Shown in pieces: positions 43,924 through 53,990 of a DNA stretch of 64,000 nucleotides. Each line of letters begins with the position of its first letter. Positions within the stretch are counted from its first letter, which is position 1. Made by a program: the position numbers and the translations under genes. The DNA is from Rebecca billardiae RCC1528 (Eukaryota; Haptophyta). The notes beneath the pieces were generated by a model that had not been told where the DNA came from, did not search any database, and saw nothing but the letters and a program-made list of their open reading frames with translations. The stretch lies in NCBI GenBank assembly GCA_965240325.2, contig OZ251231.1, forward strand, positions 2,542,001 to 2,606,000, in the 5' to 3' direction.

Positions 43924-45510
43924 TCAGCTGAGCACGCACCGCTCCTCCGCATCACCCGGTGGCACCTGCTGCGGCTCGCCCTCCCACGCGGGCGGGCGGA
44001 TGGTCGCGTGGCCCTCGCGCTCAGCCCGCTTCGCGCGCTCGGCGATGGGCTCGTCGAGGATGAGCAGCTCGAGCTTGGGCACGAGTTGCACGCCGATCAG
44101 CGTGAACTGCACGCCTCCGCAGAGCACGCCCGAGCACAGCCGCGCGGCGGGCGTGTTGGCGTGCGAGTAGGGCGAGTTGCGCGTCGGCAGCCGGTCCCAC
44201 GACAGCGAGCGCAGGTCGAGGCGCACGAGCGCCTCGTCGCGCGAGATGCGCTCGTTGCCGTGCCCGCCGAACACCACGAGGTAGTTGCCGTACCGCTCCG
44301 CGGCGAAGCGCATGCGCGCGGCCGGCAGGTAGCTCCCGGGCCGCCCAGCGCGCCAGCTGAACGAGCCGAGGTCGAGCGCGTGCGGCAGGAACGGCGCGGC
44401 CGGGCCGGAGGAGAAGACCTCGGTGTGCTCCTCGGTGCCGCCGAGCACGACGAGCTGCTCGCGCCCGTCCACGAGCGACGTGTGCGTCACCGCCACGTGC
44501 AGCGAGCGCCACGTCGGCACCGAGCCGCTGGTGGGCACGCGCGCCCACGCCCTCTGCTCCAGCTCCAGCACGTACACGTGCGCCGCGCGCCGCTCGCGGA
44601 TGTGCTCAAACTCGGGGTCGGACTCGGGCATGTCGCCGCCAAAGACGACGACGCGCGAGCCGCCCGCGAACGCGCCGCAGTCGTGGTGCCAAATCGCGCG
44701 CGGCGCCTCGCCGCTCGCGCTCGCCTCGTGCCACCGCACGCGCGCGCCGTCCGCGCTCGCGAGCGCAAGTACCGTGAGCGTGTGCAGACCGCCGCCGACC
44801 GGCTCGCGCGAGCCGGCGGGGTCGTCGTCGCAGCCGCCGAGCACGAGCGCGCACGGCGCGCTCGACGGCTCGTCCGCCCGCCGCGCGAGCCACGACGGCC
44901 GCGCGATCGCGCACGCCGCCGCGCGGATGCGGCGCGCGGGCTGCGCCGAGCCGGGCGCCAGCGTCGGCTCGATCAGCTTCGGGCCAGACACGTCGACGAG
45001 CGAGACGTGGAGGTGGGCGAGGTCGCAGTGGCGACGCCAGCCGCCGACGATGGCAACGAAGTGGCCCAGGCCCGTCGCCGTGTGCCCCGTCGTGCACAGC
45101 AGGCGCTCCACGTCGTCGCGCGAGAGGTGCGCGAGGGCGCGCGGCCGCAGCGCGTTTGCGTGCGCCAGCCGCGAGCACTCCGTCGCGGCGCGGAAGAGCA
45201 CGCGGTAGAAGTCGGCGCTGTCGGCGTCCATCGGGTTCGCGACGGGCGCGCCGTCCCCATCGTCGCCCGCGAAGCCCCACGCCGCGCGGTGCAGCTCCAC
45301 GAGCGGCTCGCCGAGGTGGGCGGTCACGAGCTCCCGCCACACGTGCGTCGACGAGCGCACGAGCTGGTGGAGCTCGCGGCACGTGCCGCCGAGGGCGACG
45401 AGGTCTCGGCCAGGAAGAAGCGTGCACAGGTACAAGAAGACCTCGTCCGTGAGCGCATCCACCAGCGGGTTGCTGGCACAGATCGGCACGAGGGCGTCGG
45501 TCGTCGTCAT
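43924..45510 (-). CDS. F-box/kelch-repeat protein
   Basis: Single exon, 528 residues from ATG at 45510 (MTTTDALVPI). An F-box lies at ~14-62 (NPLVDALTDEVFLYLCTLL, then RDLVALGGTCRELHQLV with VWREL). The rest forms kelch-type beta-propeller repeats with the VVFGG / LVVLGGT / LVVFGGHGN strands and paired W residues (SFSWRAGRPG, SLSWDRLP). F-box/kelch proteins are substrate receptors of SCF ubiquitin ligases; the F-box should bind SKP1 and the propeller the target. The layout recalls ZEITLUPE/FKF1 of plants but without a LOV domain, so light sensing is not implied. The C-terminal ~40 residues are Glu/Pro-rich. It is divergent from the SET gene with 153 bp between starts. Confidence 0.85.
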   Translation of the reverse strand: MTTTDALVPICASNPLVDALTDEVFLYLCTLLPGRDLVALGGTCRELHQLVRSSTHVWRELVTAHLGEPLVELHRAAWGFAGDDGDGAPVANPMDADSADFYRVLFRAATECSRLAHANALRPRALAHLSRDDVERLLCTTGHTATGLGHFVAIVGGWRRHCDLAHLHVSLVDVSGPKLIEPTLAPGSAQPARRIRAAACAIARPSWLARRADEPSSAPCALVLGGCDDDPAGSREPVGGGLHTLTVLALASADGARVRWHEASASGEAPRAIWHHDCGAFAGGSRVVVFGGDMPESDPEFEHIRERRAAHVYVLELEQRAWARVPTSGSVPTWRSLHVAVTHTSLVDGREQLVVLGGTEEHTEVFSSGPAAPFLPHALDLGSFSWRAGRPGSYLPAARMRFAAERYGNYLVVFGGHGNERISRDEALVRLDLRSLSWDRLPTRNSPYSHANTPAARLCSGVLCGGVQFTLIGVQLVPKLELLILDEPIAERAKRAEREGHATIRPPAWEGEPQQVPPGDAEERCVLS

Positions 45511-45663
45511 CGAATGTCGTGCGGGACAGGCGGCGCGTGCTGGCCGGGTGGGAGACGCCGACCGGAACGACGAACCGTCGCGCAGCTATCGGTGTACGGC
45601 TCACGACTCAGATTCGGCCGCCATCATTGGATTTCAGCCTTGTTCGCGCCGTCGTCGTGCACG
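45511..45663. promoter_or_regulatory. 153-bp bidirectional promoter candidate
   Basis: The F-box/kelch gene (minus) and the MORN-SET gene (plus) start 153 bp apart. Control regions must be shared or overlap. No motif is named with confidence. Confidence 0.5.
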
Positions 45664-48039
45664 ATGCCGCGCGGCACGGTACATCTTGCGCCGGGCGCGC
45701 GGTACGAGGGCGGGATGGACGAGGAGGGGCGGCGGTGTGGGCGCGGCACGCTGATTGTGCACGACGACGAGGCAGGCGCCGACACGTACCTCACGGGCCT
45801 CTGGCGCGACGACGAGCTCGACGGCCCGGCGGTGTACACGGCGGCGGACGGCTGCACGGTGCACGGCACGTACACGCGCGGAGAGCTGCGGGGGCACGTG
45901 GTCGAGCTCTTCGCGGATGGCACGCTACACTTTGCCGGCAGATACGTCGATGGGGCGCGAGAGGGCTACGGCATCGAGCTGCGCGCGGACGGCGGCTGCC
46001 TCGAGGGCGAGTGGCGAGCGGGCGTAGCGCACGGCATGCGCTGCTGCTACCACTACCCGTGTGCCGACGGCGGCGCGCTCGTCGGCGAGTGGCGCGACGG
46101 CCAGGTGTTGCGCGCGCGCTACGTGCTCGTACCGCCCAGACCAGCCCCGACCGAGCCGCCGCCGAAGCGCATGCGCCCTGCAGCCGCGTGCCCGGCAGAG
46201 CCGCCGCTGCCGCACGCGGCGCTGCTCAACCCGAGCGCGAGCGCGCGCGCGCGCGCGGCCGCGGCGGGCGAGTACCCGAGCTTGGACGAGCTGCCGCGCG
46301 CGGACCCGCGCGCGCATGCGTATGCGTATGGCCCCGGCACGGACGACGCGCTCCCGCCGTGGCCCCGCGTGCGCGACCCGCACGAGGCGGCGCGCGTCGC
46401 GTGCGCGCCCTCCGCCATCGACGGCGCCGGCCTCGGCCTCTTCGCCGTGCGCCCGCTGCCGCCCGGGGAGGTGGTGGCGTTCTTCGCGGGGATGCGCGTG
46501 AGCGCGGCCGAGGCGGCCGCGTGCAAGCCCGACGCGGTGAGCCACGCGCTCGAGCTCGACGACGAGACCGGCGTCCTCGTGCCTCACGGCGCGTGCGCGC
46601 CCAGCGCCGAGCACGCCGCCGCCGCAGACGGCGCCGCGCGCGCGCGCGCGGCCGCAGGCGCCGCCGTCGCGTACGCGGCCTCGAGCGGGCACTGGGCCAA
46701 CTTCTGCTTCTCGTCCAACGCGGTGTACGAGCCGTTCGAACACCCGCGCTTCGGGCTCATCGCGTGCGTGCGCGTACGCCGCGCGCCCGAGGGCGAGTCG
46801 GCGGGCGGTGGAGGCGCGCGCCCCGGCGTGCGCGCGGGCGCGGAGGTGACCGTGGACTACCCGCTTTACCCGGAGCACGCGCCGGACGGGCTGCCGGCGT
46901 GGTTCCGCGCGTACGCGCACAGCCGCACGGAGGACGGGTACTACTTCCACCTGCGCATGACGCCCCCGCGCGAGCTCGCCAGCGTGCGCTCGGCGCACGC
47001 GCTCCACTCCACCGTGCGCGCGCTCGCGCACGGCCCATGGCGCGTGCTCCACCTGGGGCGCGTCGAGCAGGGCATGACGTACGTGCTCGGCGCTCGCGCG
47101 GCGGAGGGGGGCGAGGCGGCGGGCGGGGCGGGCGCGGACGCGGGCTGGTGCGAGCCCGCGGTCGTGGGCTTCGAGTACGTGCGCACCGCCGCCGTGGGCG
47201 CGCTGGGCTGCGGCGCGCTGTGGCGCGCGCCGGCCGGCTCGGCCGTGCTCGCAGTCGGCCTTGGCGCGGGCTCCCTGCCGCTCTTCCTGGCGCACCACCT
47301 GCCCTCGCTGCACGTGAGCGCCGTCGAGCTGGACGACGCGGTGACGGACATCGCGCGGCGCTGGCTGCGCAACCCGCTCCCGTTCCCCGTGCACTCCGCG
47401 GACGGCGCCGCGCACCTCGCCTCGCTGCTGCGCGCGCGCTCGCAGCCGGAGTGGCGCGCGCTCGCAGCCATCGTGCTGGATGCGTACGATGCGCGCGGGC
47501 GCGTGCCGGAGCACCTGTGCACGCGCGAGTTCCTGGCGACGTGCGGCGCGCTGCTCGCGCCCGCGGGGCGCGTGCACCCCGCCGCACCGCCGCCCGGCGG
47601 GGGCGGGGGCACCACGGGCGCGCGCGCGGCGCACGGCGCAGCGGCCGAGCGCGGCGGCGTGCTTGTGGCCAACGTCTTCAACGGCGCGCCGGGCTCGGCG
47701 GCGTGGGCGCGGCTGTGCGCCTTCGCGGCGGCGCTCGAGGCATGCGTCGGGCCTGTGTGCTGCCTGCAGGTGCACGGGCAGGAGATGAACCTCGTCTTGC
47801 TCGCCCGCTCGCACACGCGCCTGCCCGCGTGCGCAACGGACGCGGATGCGCGCGCGTGCGAGGAGGAGGCCAGGCTCGCGCACGCGGCCGCCACGGCGGA
47901 GCTGGGCGGTGAGCGCGCGCTCGATCCCGCCGCCCTCGCACTGCTCGAACGGCTCTCGCGCCCTGGCGCGGCGAGGCCGTGGCCGGCGCTCCTGCGCGAC
48001 GCGGCATGGGCGCCTTGGGTGGAGACTGCCCTCACGTGA
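45664..48039 (+). CDS. MORN-SET (SETD7-like) protein fused to spermidine-synthase-like methyltransferase domain
   Basis: Single exon, 791 residues from ATG at 45664 (MPRGTVHLAPGARYEGG). Residues ~10-160 are MORN repeats (YEGGMDEEGRRCGRGTL, LEGEWRAGVAHGM). Residues ~200-430 match SETD7: GEYPSLDELPR, GAGLGLFAVRPLPPGEVVAF, LELDDETGV, then GHWANFCFSSNAVYEPF and HPRFGLIACV, EVTVDYPLY. The NHS motif is NFC (Phe347), so the usual active-site histidine is missing. From ~440 a second domain resembles the spermidine synthase/METTL13 C-terminal fold: VLHLGRVEQGMTYV, VLAVGLGAGSLPLFL (SAM motif I, ~528), VSAVELDD, IVLDAYD, VANVFNG. One exon and one frame cover all domains. It may modify histones or other proteins; substrates are unknown. 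Confidence 0.8.
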   Translation: MPRGTVHLAPGARYEGGMDEEGRRCGRGTLIVHDDEAGADTYLTGLWRDDELDGPAVYTAADGCTVHGTYTRGELRGHVVELFADGTLHFAGRYVDGAREGYGIELRADGGCLEGEWRAGVAHGMRCCYHYPCADGGALVGEWRDGQVLRARYVLVPPRPAPTEPPPKRMRPAAACPAEPPLPHAALLNPSASARARAAAAGEYPSLDELPRADPRAHAYAYGPGTDDALPPWPRVRDPHEAARVACAPSAIDGAGLGLFAVRPLPPGEVVAFFAGMRVSAAEAAACKPDAVSHALELDDETGVLVPHGACAPSAEHAAAADGAARARAAAGAAVAYAASSGHWANFCFSSNAVYEPFEHPRFGLIACVRVRRAPEGESAGGGGARPGVRAGAEVTVDYPLYPEHAPDGLPAWFRAYAHSRTEDGYYFHLRMTPPRELASVRSAHALHSTVRALAHGPWRVLHLGRVEQGMTYVLGARAAEGGEAAGGAGADAGWCEPAVVGFEYVRTAAVGALGCGALWRAPAGSAVLAVGLGAGSLPLFLAHHLPSLHVSAVELDDAVTDIARRWLRNPLPFPVHSADGAAHLASLLRARSQPEWRALAAIVLDAYDARGRVPEHLCTREFLATCGALLAPAGRVHPAAPPPGGGGGTTGARAAHGAAAERGGVLVANVFNGAPGSAAWARLCAFAAALEACVGPVCCLQVHGQEMNLVLLARSHTRLPACATDADARACEEEARLAHAAATAELGGERALDPAALALLERLSRPGAARPWPALLRDAAWAPWVETALT

Positions 48040-48582
<543 letters not shown>

Positions 48583-49776
48583 TATTGTCAAGAAATATTC
48601 GGATTACTAGCTGCTGCTCTAGTTTATGTGTCAACTCTTATTCGTGACTAATAATCCGTCTTTTCGCACTCCGCTGTTGATCATCATCGCTCCGCCGTCC
48701 AGCTCGACATCCGCAGCACGGCACTGCGCCAAGTTTACTACGCGACTTCCCACTTTGGCATTTTGCACCTTTATTGACACTACAGAGTCGGACATTCCAT
48801 TCGTCATGCTGATATGCAGCAAAGTTCATCACGTCCGAACCATATCCCCTTTCATTCCTTTGTCCGAACAGTCACACTCTTCCCTTTCGATTTTATATTC
48901 ATCGTCTTTGTCGATTACCTTGGGCCTCCAAGTTTTGCCCGCCAGCAGTTTAAGCGTCACGACTTTCCAGCTTCTTATTCTTCGAGTTATTTCTCGTACC
49001 ACATTTTAATTTGTTCGGTACGTCTTTCTCTCGGGCATGCCTACCACACCCGAGCTCTCGACCTAATGCCGAAGGACCTCCCTATTTGATTCATCGGTCA
49101 AGAAGCTTCCGCCGGACAATTCCTACTCGTCGTCACGTACATTCACGACGTATGTCGAGAATATATATCTGGTTCACCGTTCGTCAACGTTCCCGAACGG
49201 CTTACGCGCAATTTATCCCGTTGTTATTACGCACGTCAATTCGTCAGTTTTGTGCTGCACACCTGTTTTTACTTTTTCAGCAGACGGTTCGCACCTTTCC
49301 GCGCCCGCCCGAGATGCCGCGTGTGGGCACTTCATCGTTATTGCCTTTCGCCTTTTGCGCCTCAGTCCCGACTCACTCACTACTCTTATATGACCCGAGC
49401 AACCGCGCGAGCCGCCGCGAGCGGTTCATCAGTGCCCGCCATCAGGCATCACCGCCCGTCGGGCCGGCGTCCGCCGCGTGACCGCGTCGTCGCCGTCGTC
49501 CGGCCCGGACGCTGTCACGTGCCTGACGCGCGCGCTAACCGAGTATCTGACATCTATATATATATAAGCAGCGCGCGTCATTCACGACGACGCACCTGTG
49601 ACATGATACACTCCACACGGCCGCAGCTCTGGGAATCACAGGCGCCGTCACTTATTGAGGCGCGCGCATACGCATCGGATGTGCATGCCGAGCACGTGCC
49701 GGTGGCCGCACTCGCGAGCCCAGCCGCTCGCCAGCGCAGACCGCTCGCGAGCCCCGGGCGCACGCGCCCGTATGCC
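48583..49776. other. Low-GC island without supported gene
   Basis: From about 48590 to 49560 the sequence is markedly poorer in GC than anything else of this size in the window. Short open frames exist on both strands but carry stops, no domain I can name and no GC-ending codon bias. It could be a decayed mobile element or a foreign insertion. A TATATATATATAAG run lies at about 49555-49568. Confidence 0.5.
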
Positions 49777-50829
49777 CTAGCCCGTGGACGCGCCAAGCTC
49801 GTTCGCGGCTCGCTGTGCAAAGTCGGGCGCCTCCTGCTGCAGCGCGGCCAGCACCTCCGGCAGCGGCAGCGAGACCGAGCCGCCCGGCTGCGTGAAGTGG
49901 CGCACGCTGCGCAGCGCAGCCTCGAAGGGGGGCAAGGGCGGCGCCACGTCGGCGGCCGCCTCGGCCTCCGCCGCCGCGCTCTCGTCACCGCTCGCTTCGC
50001 CCTCCTGCGCGGCCTCCGCCGCCTCCGCCGCCTCCGCCGCCTCCGCCGCCTCTCCGCCGCCCGCCCGTGCGAGGATGGCTCTCACGCCCAGCGCAAGCGC
50101 GCGCGCACTCGGCTGCTGCCCGAGGTGCTCGAGCTGGAACCAGGCGCGTCGGGCCTGCATGTGGTTCTCCGCGTCCAGGCACGCCGCGAGCACGCGCTCG
50201 TACCTCTCCGGCTGCACGTGCGCCGCCGTCGCCGCGTCACTCGGCGAGAGCAGCCGCGTGGCGGCGCGCAGCTGGCCGAGGCCGAGCTTGGCATCGAGCG
50301 CGAGCGAGAGCGACTCGGCGCTGGTGAGGCCGAGGTAGCGCTGCACCTTGTACAGGCGCACGGCGTCGTGCCATTGCTCGCGCTCCACAAGCGCCGCCAT
50401 GAGCCCGCGCAGCTGCGCCTCCGTCGGCTGCAGCCCCCACCACTTGGTGCGCTCCAGCATCCCCACCAGCGCGCCAAACTCGCCCGTCCGGAGGGTCGCG
50501 TTGACGAGGAGGCCGGTGAAGTCGCGCGGGAGCGGCGCGAGGTCTTTGCGCGCGTAGAGCGCGTACGCGTTCGCGGCCACCAGGCTGTGCTCGGGCTCGT
50601 GGCACGCCTCGAGCAGCTTCATGAGGCGGGAGCGCTTGGGCGGACGCGTGGTGCGCTGCCACACCTCCAGCATCTCCTCGTACGCGCGCAGCGGCGGTAC
50701 GTTGAGCGGCTCGGGCCACGTGGCGAGCCCGCGCGACGCGCACGACGCGCTCGCGGGCGCGCCGAGTGCGAGCGCGCCCCGCCAACACACCGAGCTCGCG
50801 TGGACCACGCGCCGAGTCGTCGCCAGCAT
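49777..50829 (-). CDS. Pentatricopeptide-repeat-like protein, probably mitochondrial
   Basis: Single exon, 350 residues; ATG at 50829 (MLATTRRVVHASSVCW) was chosen because it opens an Arg/Ser/Ala-rich, acid-free leader typical of mitochondrial presequences. The middle (~95-250) has PPR-like helical pairs: FTGLLVNATLRTGEFGALVG, LRGLMAALVEREQWHDAVRL, YERVLAACLDAENHMQARRA. PPR proteins bind organellar RNA. The repeats are degenerate, and the second half has an AEAAEAA low-complexity stretch. A role in organelle RNA metabolism or ribosome assembly is inferred; a generic TPR/helical protein is possible. Confidence 0.65.
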   Translation of the reverse strand: MLATTRRVVHASSVCWRGALALGAPASASCASRGLATWPEPLNVPPLRAYEEMLEVWQRTTRPPKRSRLMKLLEACHEPEHSLVAANAYALYARKDLAPLPRDFTGLLVNATLRTGEFGALVGMLERTKWWGLQPTEAQLRGLMAALVEREQWHDAVRLYKVQRYLGLTSAESLSLALDAKLGLGQLRAATRLLSPSDAATAAHVQPERYERVLAACLDAENHMQARRAWFQLEHLGQQPSARALALGVRAILARAGGGEAAEAAEAAEAAEAAQEGEASGDESAAAEAEAAADVAPPLPPFEAALRSVRHFTQPGGSVSLPLPEVLAALQQEAPDFAQRAANELGASTG

Positions 50830-51378
50830 GGCTGAATTGCACGCCGAGACCGCGCGCGTGGCGTGGCGGCGAAAATCATCGTCAAGCATTTTCTGCATAT
50901 TATTTTATCCGCGCCGCTATTTGATTATTGCTGCTGATTGTTCAGCAGGGATTTCAGGCGAGATTGTGTCTGATGAGATTGACGCTGCCAGTGCCAACTG
51001 TCGTCTGTCACTGGCACCCATGAAGCCGATGGTACCATGGCCCCGTCGGAGATTCATTCAGCCGTCCGCCTGCGAGGCCTGGATGAAGGCAGCGGCCGCC
51101 TCGCGGCGCGCCAGCGCACATCGCCCTTACGAGTGCCCGGCACCGTCGCGTCCACAAATCATCGTTACATCGTCCGGGCGGCCCGGAAGTACCGTCTCCC
51201 GCTCCGCCACTGTCGCAGCGACAAGGTAAAAGAGCGACGCCAGTACTGCACTGTCGCAGCACACAGCCCATGAGGCCCGTCGCCGACAGGCCGTGGCGCG
51301 ATTGAGCGACGAGCGAGCACCACAGCCCGCAGCCGGCTCAGGACGTTGAGAACGGAACGACGGTGGGGAGGCGCGGCG
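50830..51378. other. Intergenic region between two minus-strand genes
   Basis: 549 bp. AT-rich at about 50880-50945. No gene is supported, although short open frames exist. Expected content is the promoter of the PPR-like gene and the 3' end of the coiled-coil gene. Confidence 0.5.
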
Positions 51379-52242
51379 TCACAACTCAGAGAGGCTGAGG
51401 AGCTGCGTTGTCGCCAGACCCGCGAGCGCGTGCTCAATCCGATCGATCTGCTCGCGGAACTGCGTGCGCCACGTGTCGGTCGGCGCCCCGTCCGCAGCGG
51501 CGCGCGCGCTGTCCAGGCTAGCACGCATGCGCGCCAGGTGCGCGCTCGGCGCCGCAGCGTCCGCATCCTCGACGAGCCCGCCAAAGTCCCACGCGCGCGG
51601 CCTGCCCGCCACGTCGCGCGCGCTCGTGCGCTCCGTGCCCGTGCCATCGCCATGGCTGCCGTCCGCCGCGGGCGCGTGGACCTCGAGCGTGCGCGTGCTC
51701 TCGGCCAGCCGCGCCTCGCTCTGCAGCACGGCTTGCGCGGCGTCGCGCTCGCGCCACGCCAGCTCGAGGTCCCAGCGCATGAGCTGCTCGCGCTCGCGCG
51801 CGCGTGCGGCGGTCTCCTTGGCGCGCTGCTCGAGCGCTGCGCTTTGCCGGCGCAGCTCCGCCGCCTCCATCTCCGCCTCCCGACGCGTCGTATCGGCCGC
51901 GTTGTGCGCAGCCTCGAGCAGCGTCGAGCGGATTGTCTGCTGGCGGAGGACGACGAACGCGCGCTCCTGCTCGCGCTCGAGCGCGCGCGCGTGCGCGGAT
52001 CTGCTTTCCTCGAGCTGGCGCGACACCCGCTCCTCGCGCTGGAGCGCTGCGCGCAGTTTGTCGCCCACCTCGCCCATGCGGCCGGCGAGCAGCTCCTCAG
52101 GCACGTGGCCACCGGCCGCGCGTGAGATGGCGCTCATCTCGTCGGCGGACGTCTTCGCCGCGCGCTGCGTCTCACGCAGGCGCGCGCGGAGAGAGGACAT
52201 GCGTGCATCGAAATCATCCGCGGCGGACCACACCCTGAGCAT
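51379..52242 (-). CDS. Coiled-coil protein of unknown function
   Basis: Single exon, 287 residues from ATG at 52242 (MLRVWSAADDFDARM). Residues ~15-195 are strongly helical, rich in Glu, Arg, Ala and Gln (REEERVSRQLEESR-type heptads, REAEMEAAELRRQS). A Gly/Ser/Asp-rich linker follows, then a helical C-terminus (THLAR-like and FREQIDRIEHALAGL). I do not recognise a family. Coding status rests on the sustained heptad pattern, the GC-ending codons and the length of the open frame in a stretch where flanking DNA is less biased. Confidence 0.6.
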   Translation of the reverse strand: MLRVWSAADDFDARMSSLRARLRETQRAAKTSADEMSAISRAAGGHVPEELLAGRMGEVGDKLRAALQREERVSRQLEESRSAHARALEREQERAFVVLRQQTIRSTLLEAAHNAADTTRREAEMEAAELRRQSAALEQRAKETAARAREREQLMRWDLELAWRERDAAQAVLQSEARLAESTRTLEVHAPAADGSHGDGTGTERTSARDVAGRPRAWDFGGLVEDADAAAPSAHLARMRASLDSARAAADGAPTDTWRTQFREQIDRIEHALAGLATTQLLSLSEL

Positions 52243-52829
52243 GCCTGCGGCGAGGGCGTGTCCTAGCGACGCGCGAGGCGACAGCCCAGCGTGGTGGAGG
52301 CGGCCGTGAGGTCCCGCTCCAAGAATTGTCGCGCCCAGAAGCGAGAAATCTGGCCCGGGCGGAGCGTTTCGCAGCGGCCGCGCCGACAGAGTACTTCTGG
52401 CGGTTCACCGATCATTGCAATTCGTCGCGAATCCGCGAACTCGGATAGTGTTCGGAGGGGGGAAGATTCCATAGCCGCACATGATGAATTGCAACTTCGC
52501 GGGCAGTCGCCGAGATCGAATAGCGAACTTGCTGAGATGAATAAGCGAAAAAGCCTGTGGACGATTCCCTTGATCCCATCGATCGCCTCCGGTCCGGGCC
52601 CACGCACGGCTCCGGGCCACTCGGCGAGCGCAGCATTTCGGGTGTGAGAAGGAGCGAAGTGGGCGATACGGGGGGCGCAAGCGCGCCTCTGGCCAGGAGC
52701 TGTTCACACGCGGGGCCTGGCTGCGCGTGGGCGGGTGTGTGAATCTGGGGGCTGTGCGAGCAGGTGAGACTGCGCCGCAGACGCTCCGCCTGCTCGCGTC
52801 CGACCAAGCGCAGCTCGCGCGGCGTCGCC
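52243..52829. promoter_or_regulatory. Divergent intergenic region
   Basis: 587 bp between two divergent starts. The centre (about 52390-52560) is AT-richer, with imperfect AATTCGTCGCGAATCCGCGA palindromic sequence near 52425. No gene is supported. Confidence 0.4.
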
Positions 52830-53990
52830 ATGTCCTCTAGCAGCAAGCCGGCTCGGGACAAGCGGATGGACGCGTTCAGCAAGGAGTGCATGCGCTTCGG
52901 GGTGCTCACGCACTTCAAGCACTTCCGCCTCGAACTCCGCGGCCGCGAGGAGCTGCTCGTGAGGATACCGCGCGTCAATCCGCACGTGGTCGGCCCCGGC
53001 GACGACGACCCGGTGGGTGGGGTGGCGGACGCGCTCGAGGCGCTGCGCGTCAACCACGGCCTCGGCTCGAGCACGGAAGTCAGCGCGGCGGGCGGCGAGG
53101 CGGCGGAGGGATGGGGCTACACCCTCGACCCGGCCGACGACGGGTACGACCGCGCGCCCGCCAGCCCAGGCCAGCCCGCCGTGACCGCCGAGCTCGAGGA
53201 CGAGGCCGTGTACCTGATTGGCTCGTACATGCACTACCGCCGGCCGTACGTGTGGGTGCGCTCGGGCTTCTCGTTCCTGCCGGCGTTCAACAGCCCGGGC
53301 GGCGTGCGCGAGGCGCGCGCGTTCGACGTGGACACGCCCGTGCGCCTGCGCTCCACCGACTCGTGGAGCGAGCACGGCTCGGCGTCCGCGCCGCACGTGC
53401 ACGTGTGGGACGTGGTGGGCGACATCGTGCGCGTCTCGCGCGCGCGGCCGCCGAGGAACCCGTTCGAGGTGGACTTGGACGCGCTGCGCGCGGCGCAGCC
53501 GCTCGAGCGGCTCCACGCCACCGCCGCGCTGCTCCACTTCCTCCGCGAGCTGCACCTGTCGGACGCGCACGCCGAGCTGGTCGAGCGCGACTACCTGCAC
53601 GTGCTCACCGCGCACTACGCGGCGCTGGCAGACGTCGCCAGCCCGCCCTCGCCGAGCGGGCTGGCGCGGAGCGCGCGCGCGTCGGCGGCGAGCAGCGGGA
53701 GCGCGGCGAGCCTCCTGACGCTGTCGCCCACGCCGCTCCGCGGCGGGCCGCGATGGCAGCAGATGCCGGCCTCGCCAACCGACGGGCTGAGCCCAACGAC
53801 ACCCGAGTGGCTGCCCGCGCCGCCGCCGGCGCACAGGCGACCTCCGCGCTCGCCCGCGCCCAGCCTGACGCAGCTGCAGTCCCTGCAGTCCGTGCCGGCA
53901 ACGCCGCCGCCGCCGCGCTCGCCCGCGCCGGGCTCTCAGCCGCAGTCCGTGCCGCCGACGCCACCACCGCCTCCATCGTGTGGCCGCTAG
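52830..53990 (+). CDS. Uncharacterised protein with Pro-rich tail
   Basis: Single exon, 386 residues from ATG at 52830 (MSSSSKPARDKRMDAF). Residues ~1-270 look globular and mixed alpha/beta, with aromatic-rich strands (EAVYLIGSYMHYRRPYVWV, RSGFSFLPAF, VHVWDVVGDIVRVS) and a helical segment (LHATAALLHFLRELHL). From ~275 the chain is Ser/Pro-rich with PPPAHRRPPRSP, PATPPPPRSP and PPTPPPPPS motifs that could bind SH3 or WW domains. I cannot assign a family. Coding is supported by strong GC-ending codon bias and the globular composition of the first 270 residues. Confidence 0.6.
   Translation: MSSSSKPARDKRMDAFSKECMRFGVLTHFKHFRLELRGREELLVRIPRVNPHVVGPGDDDPVGGVADALEALRVNHGLGSSTEVSAAGGEAAEGWGYTLDPADDGYDRAPASPGQPAVTAELEDEAVYLIGSYMHYRRPYVWVRSGFSFLPAFNSPGGVREARAFDVDTPVRLRSTDSWSEHGSASAPHVHVWDVVGDIVRVSRARPPRNPFEVDLDALRAAQPLERLHATAALLHFLRELHLSDAHAELVERDYLHVLTAHYAALADVASPPSPSGLARSARASAASSGSAASLLTLSPTPLRGGPRWQQMPASPTDGLSPTTPEWLPAPPPAHRRPPRSPAPSLTQLQSLQSVPATPPPPRSPAPGSQPQSVPPTPPPPPSCGR

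Noticed and set aside
47572-47654. Possible intron in the MORN-SET gene at the Pro/Gly-rich stretch (GTGCAC...GGCGCAG)
   Set aside because: Donor and acceptor phases disagree, so removing it would break the frame; treated as a coding insert.
48626-49089. Candidate retroelement protein fragments in the low-GC island
   Set aside because: Short frames with stops and no recognisable protease, reverse transcriptase or zinc-knuckle motif; recorded only as a compositional anomaly.
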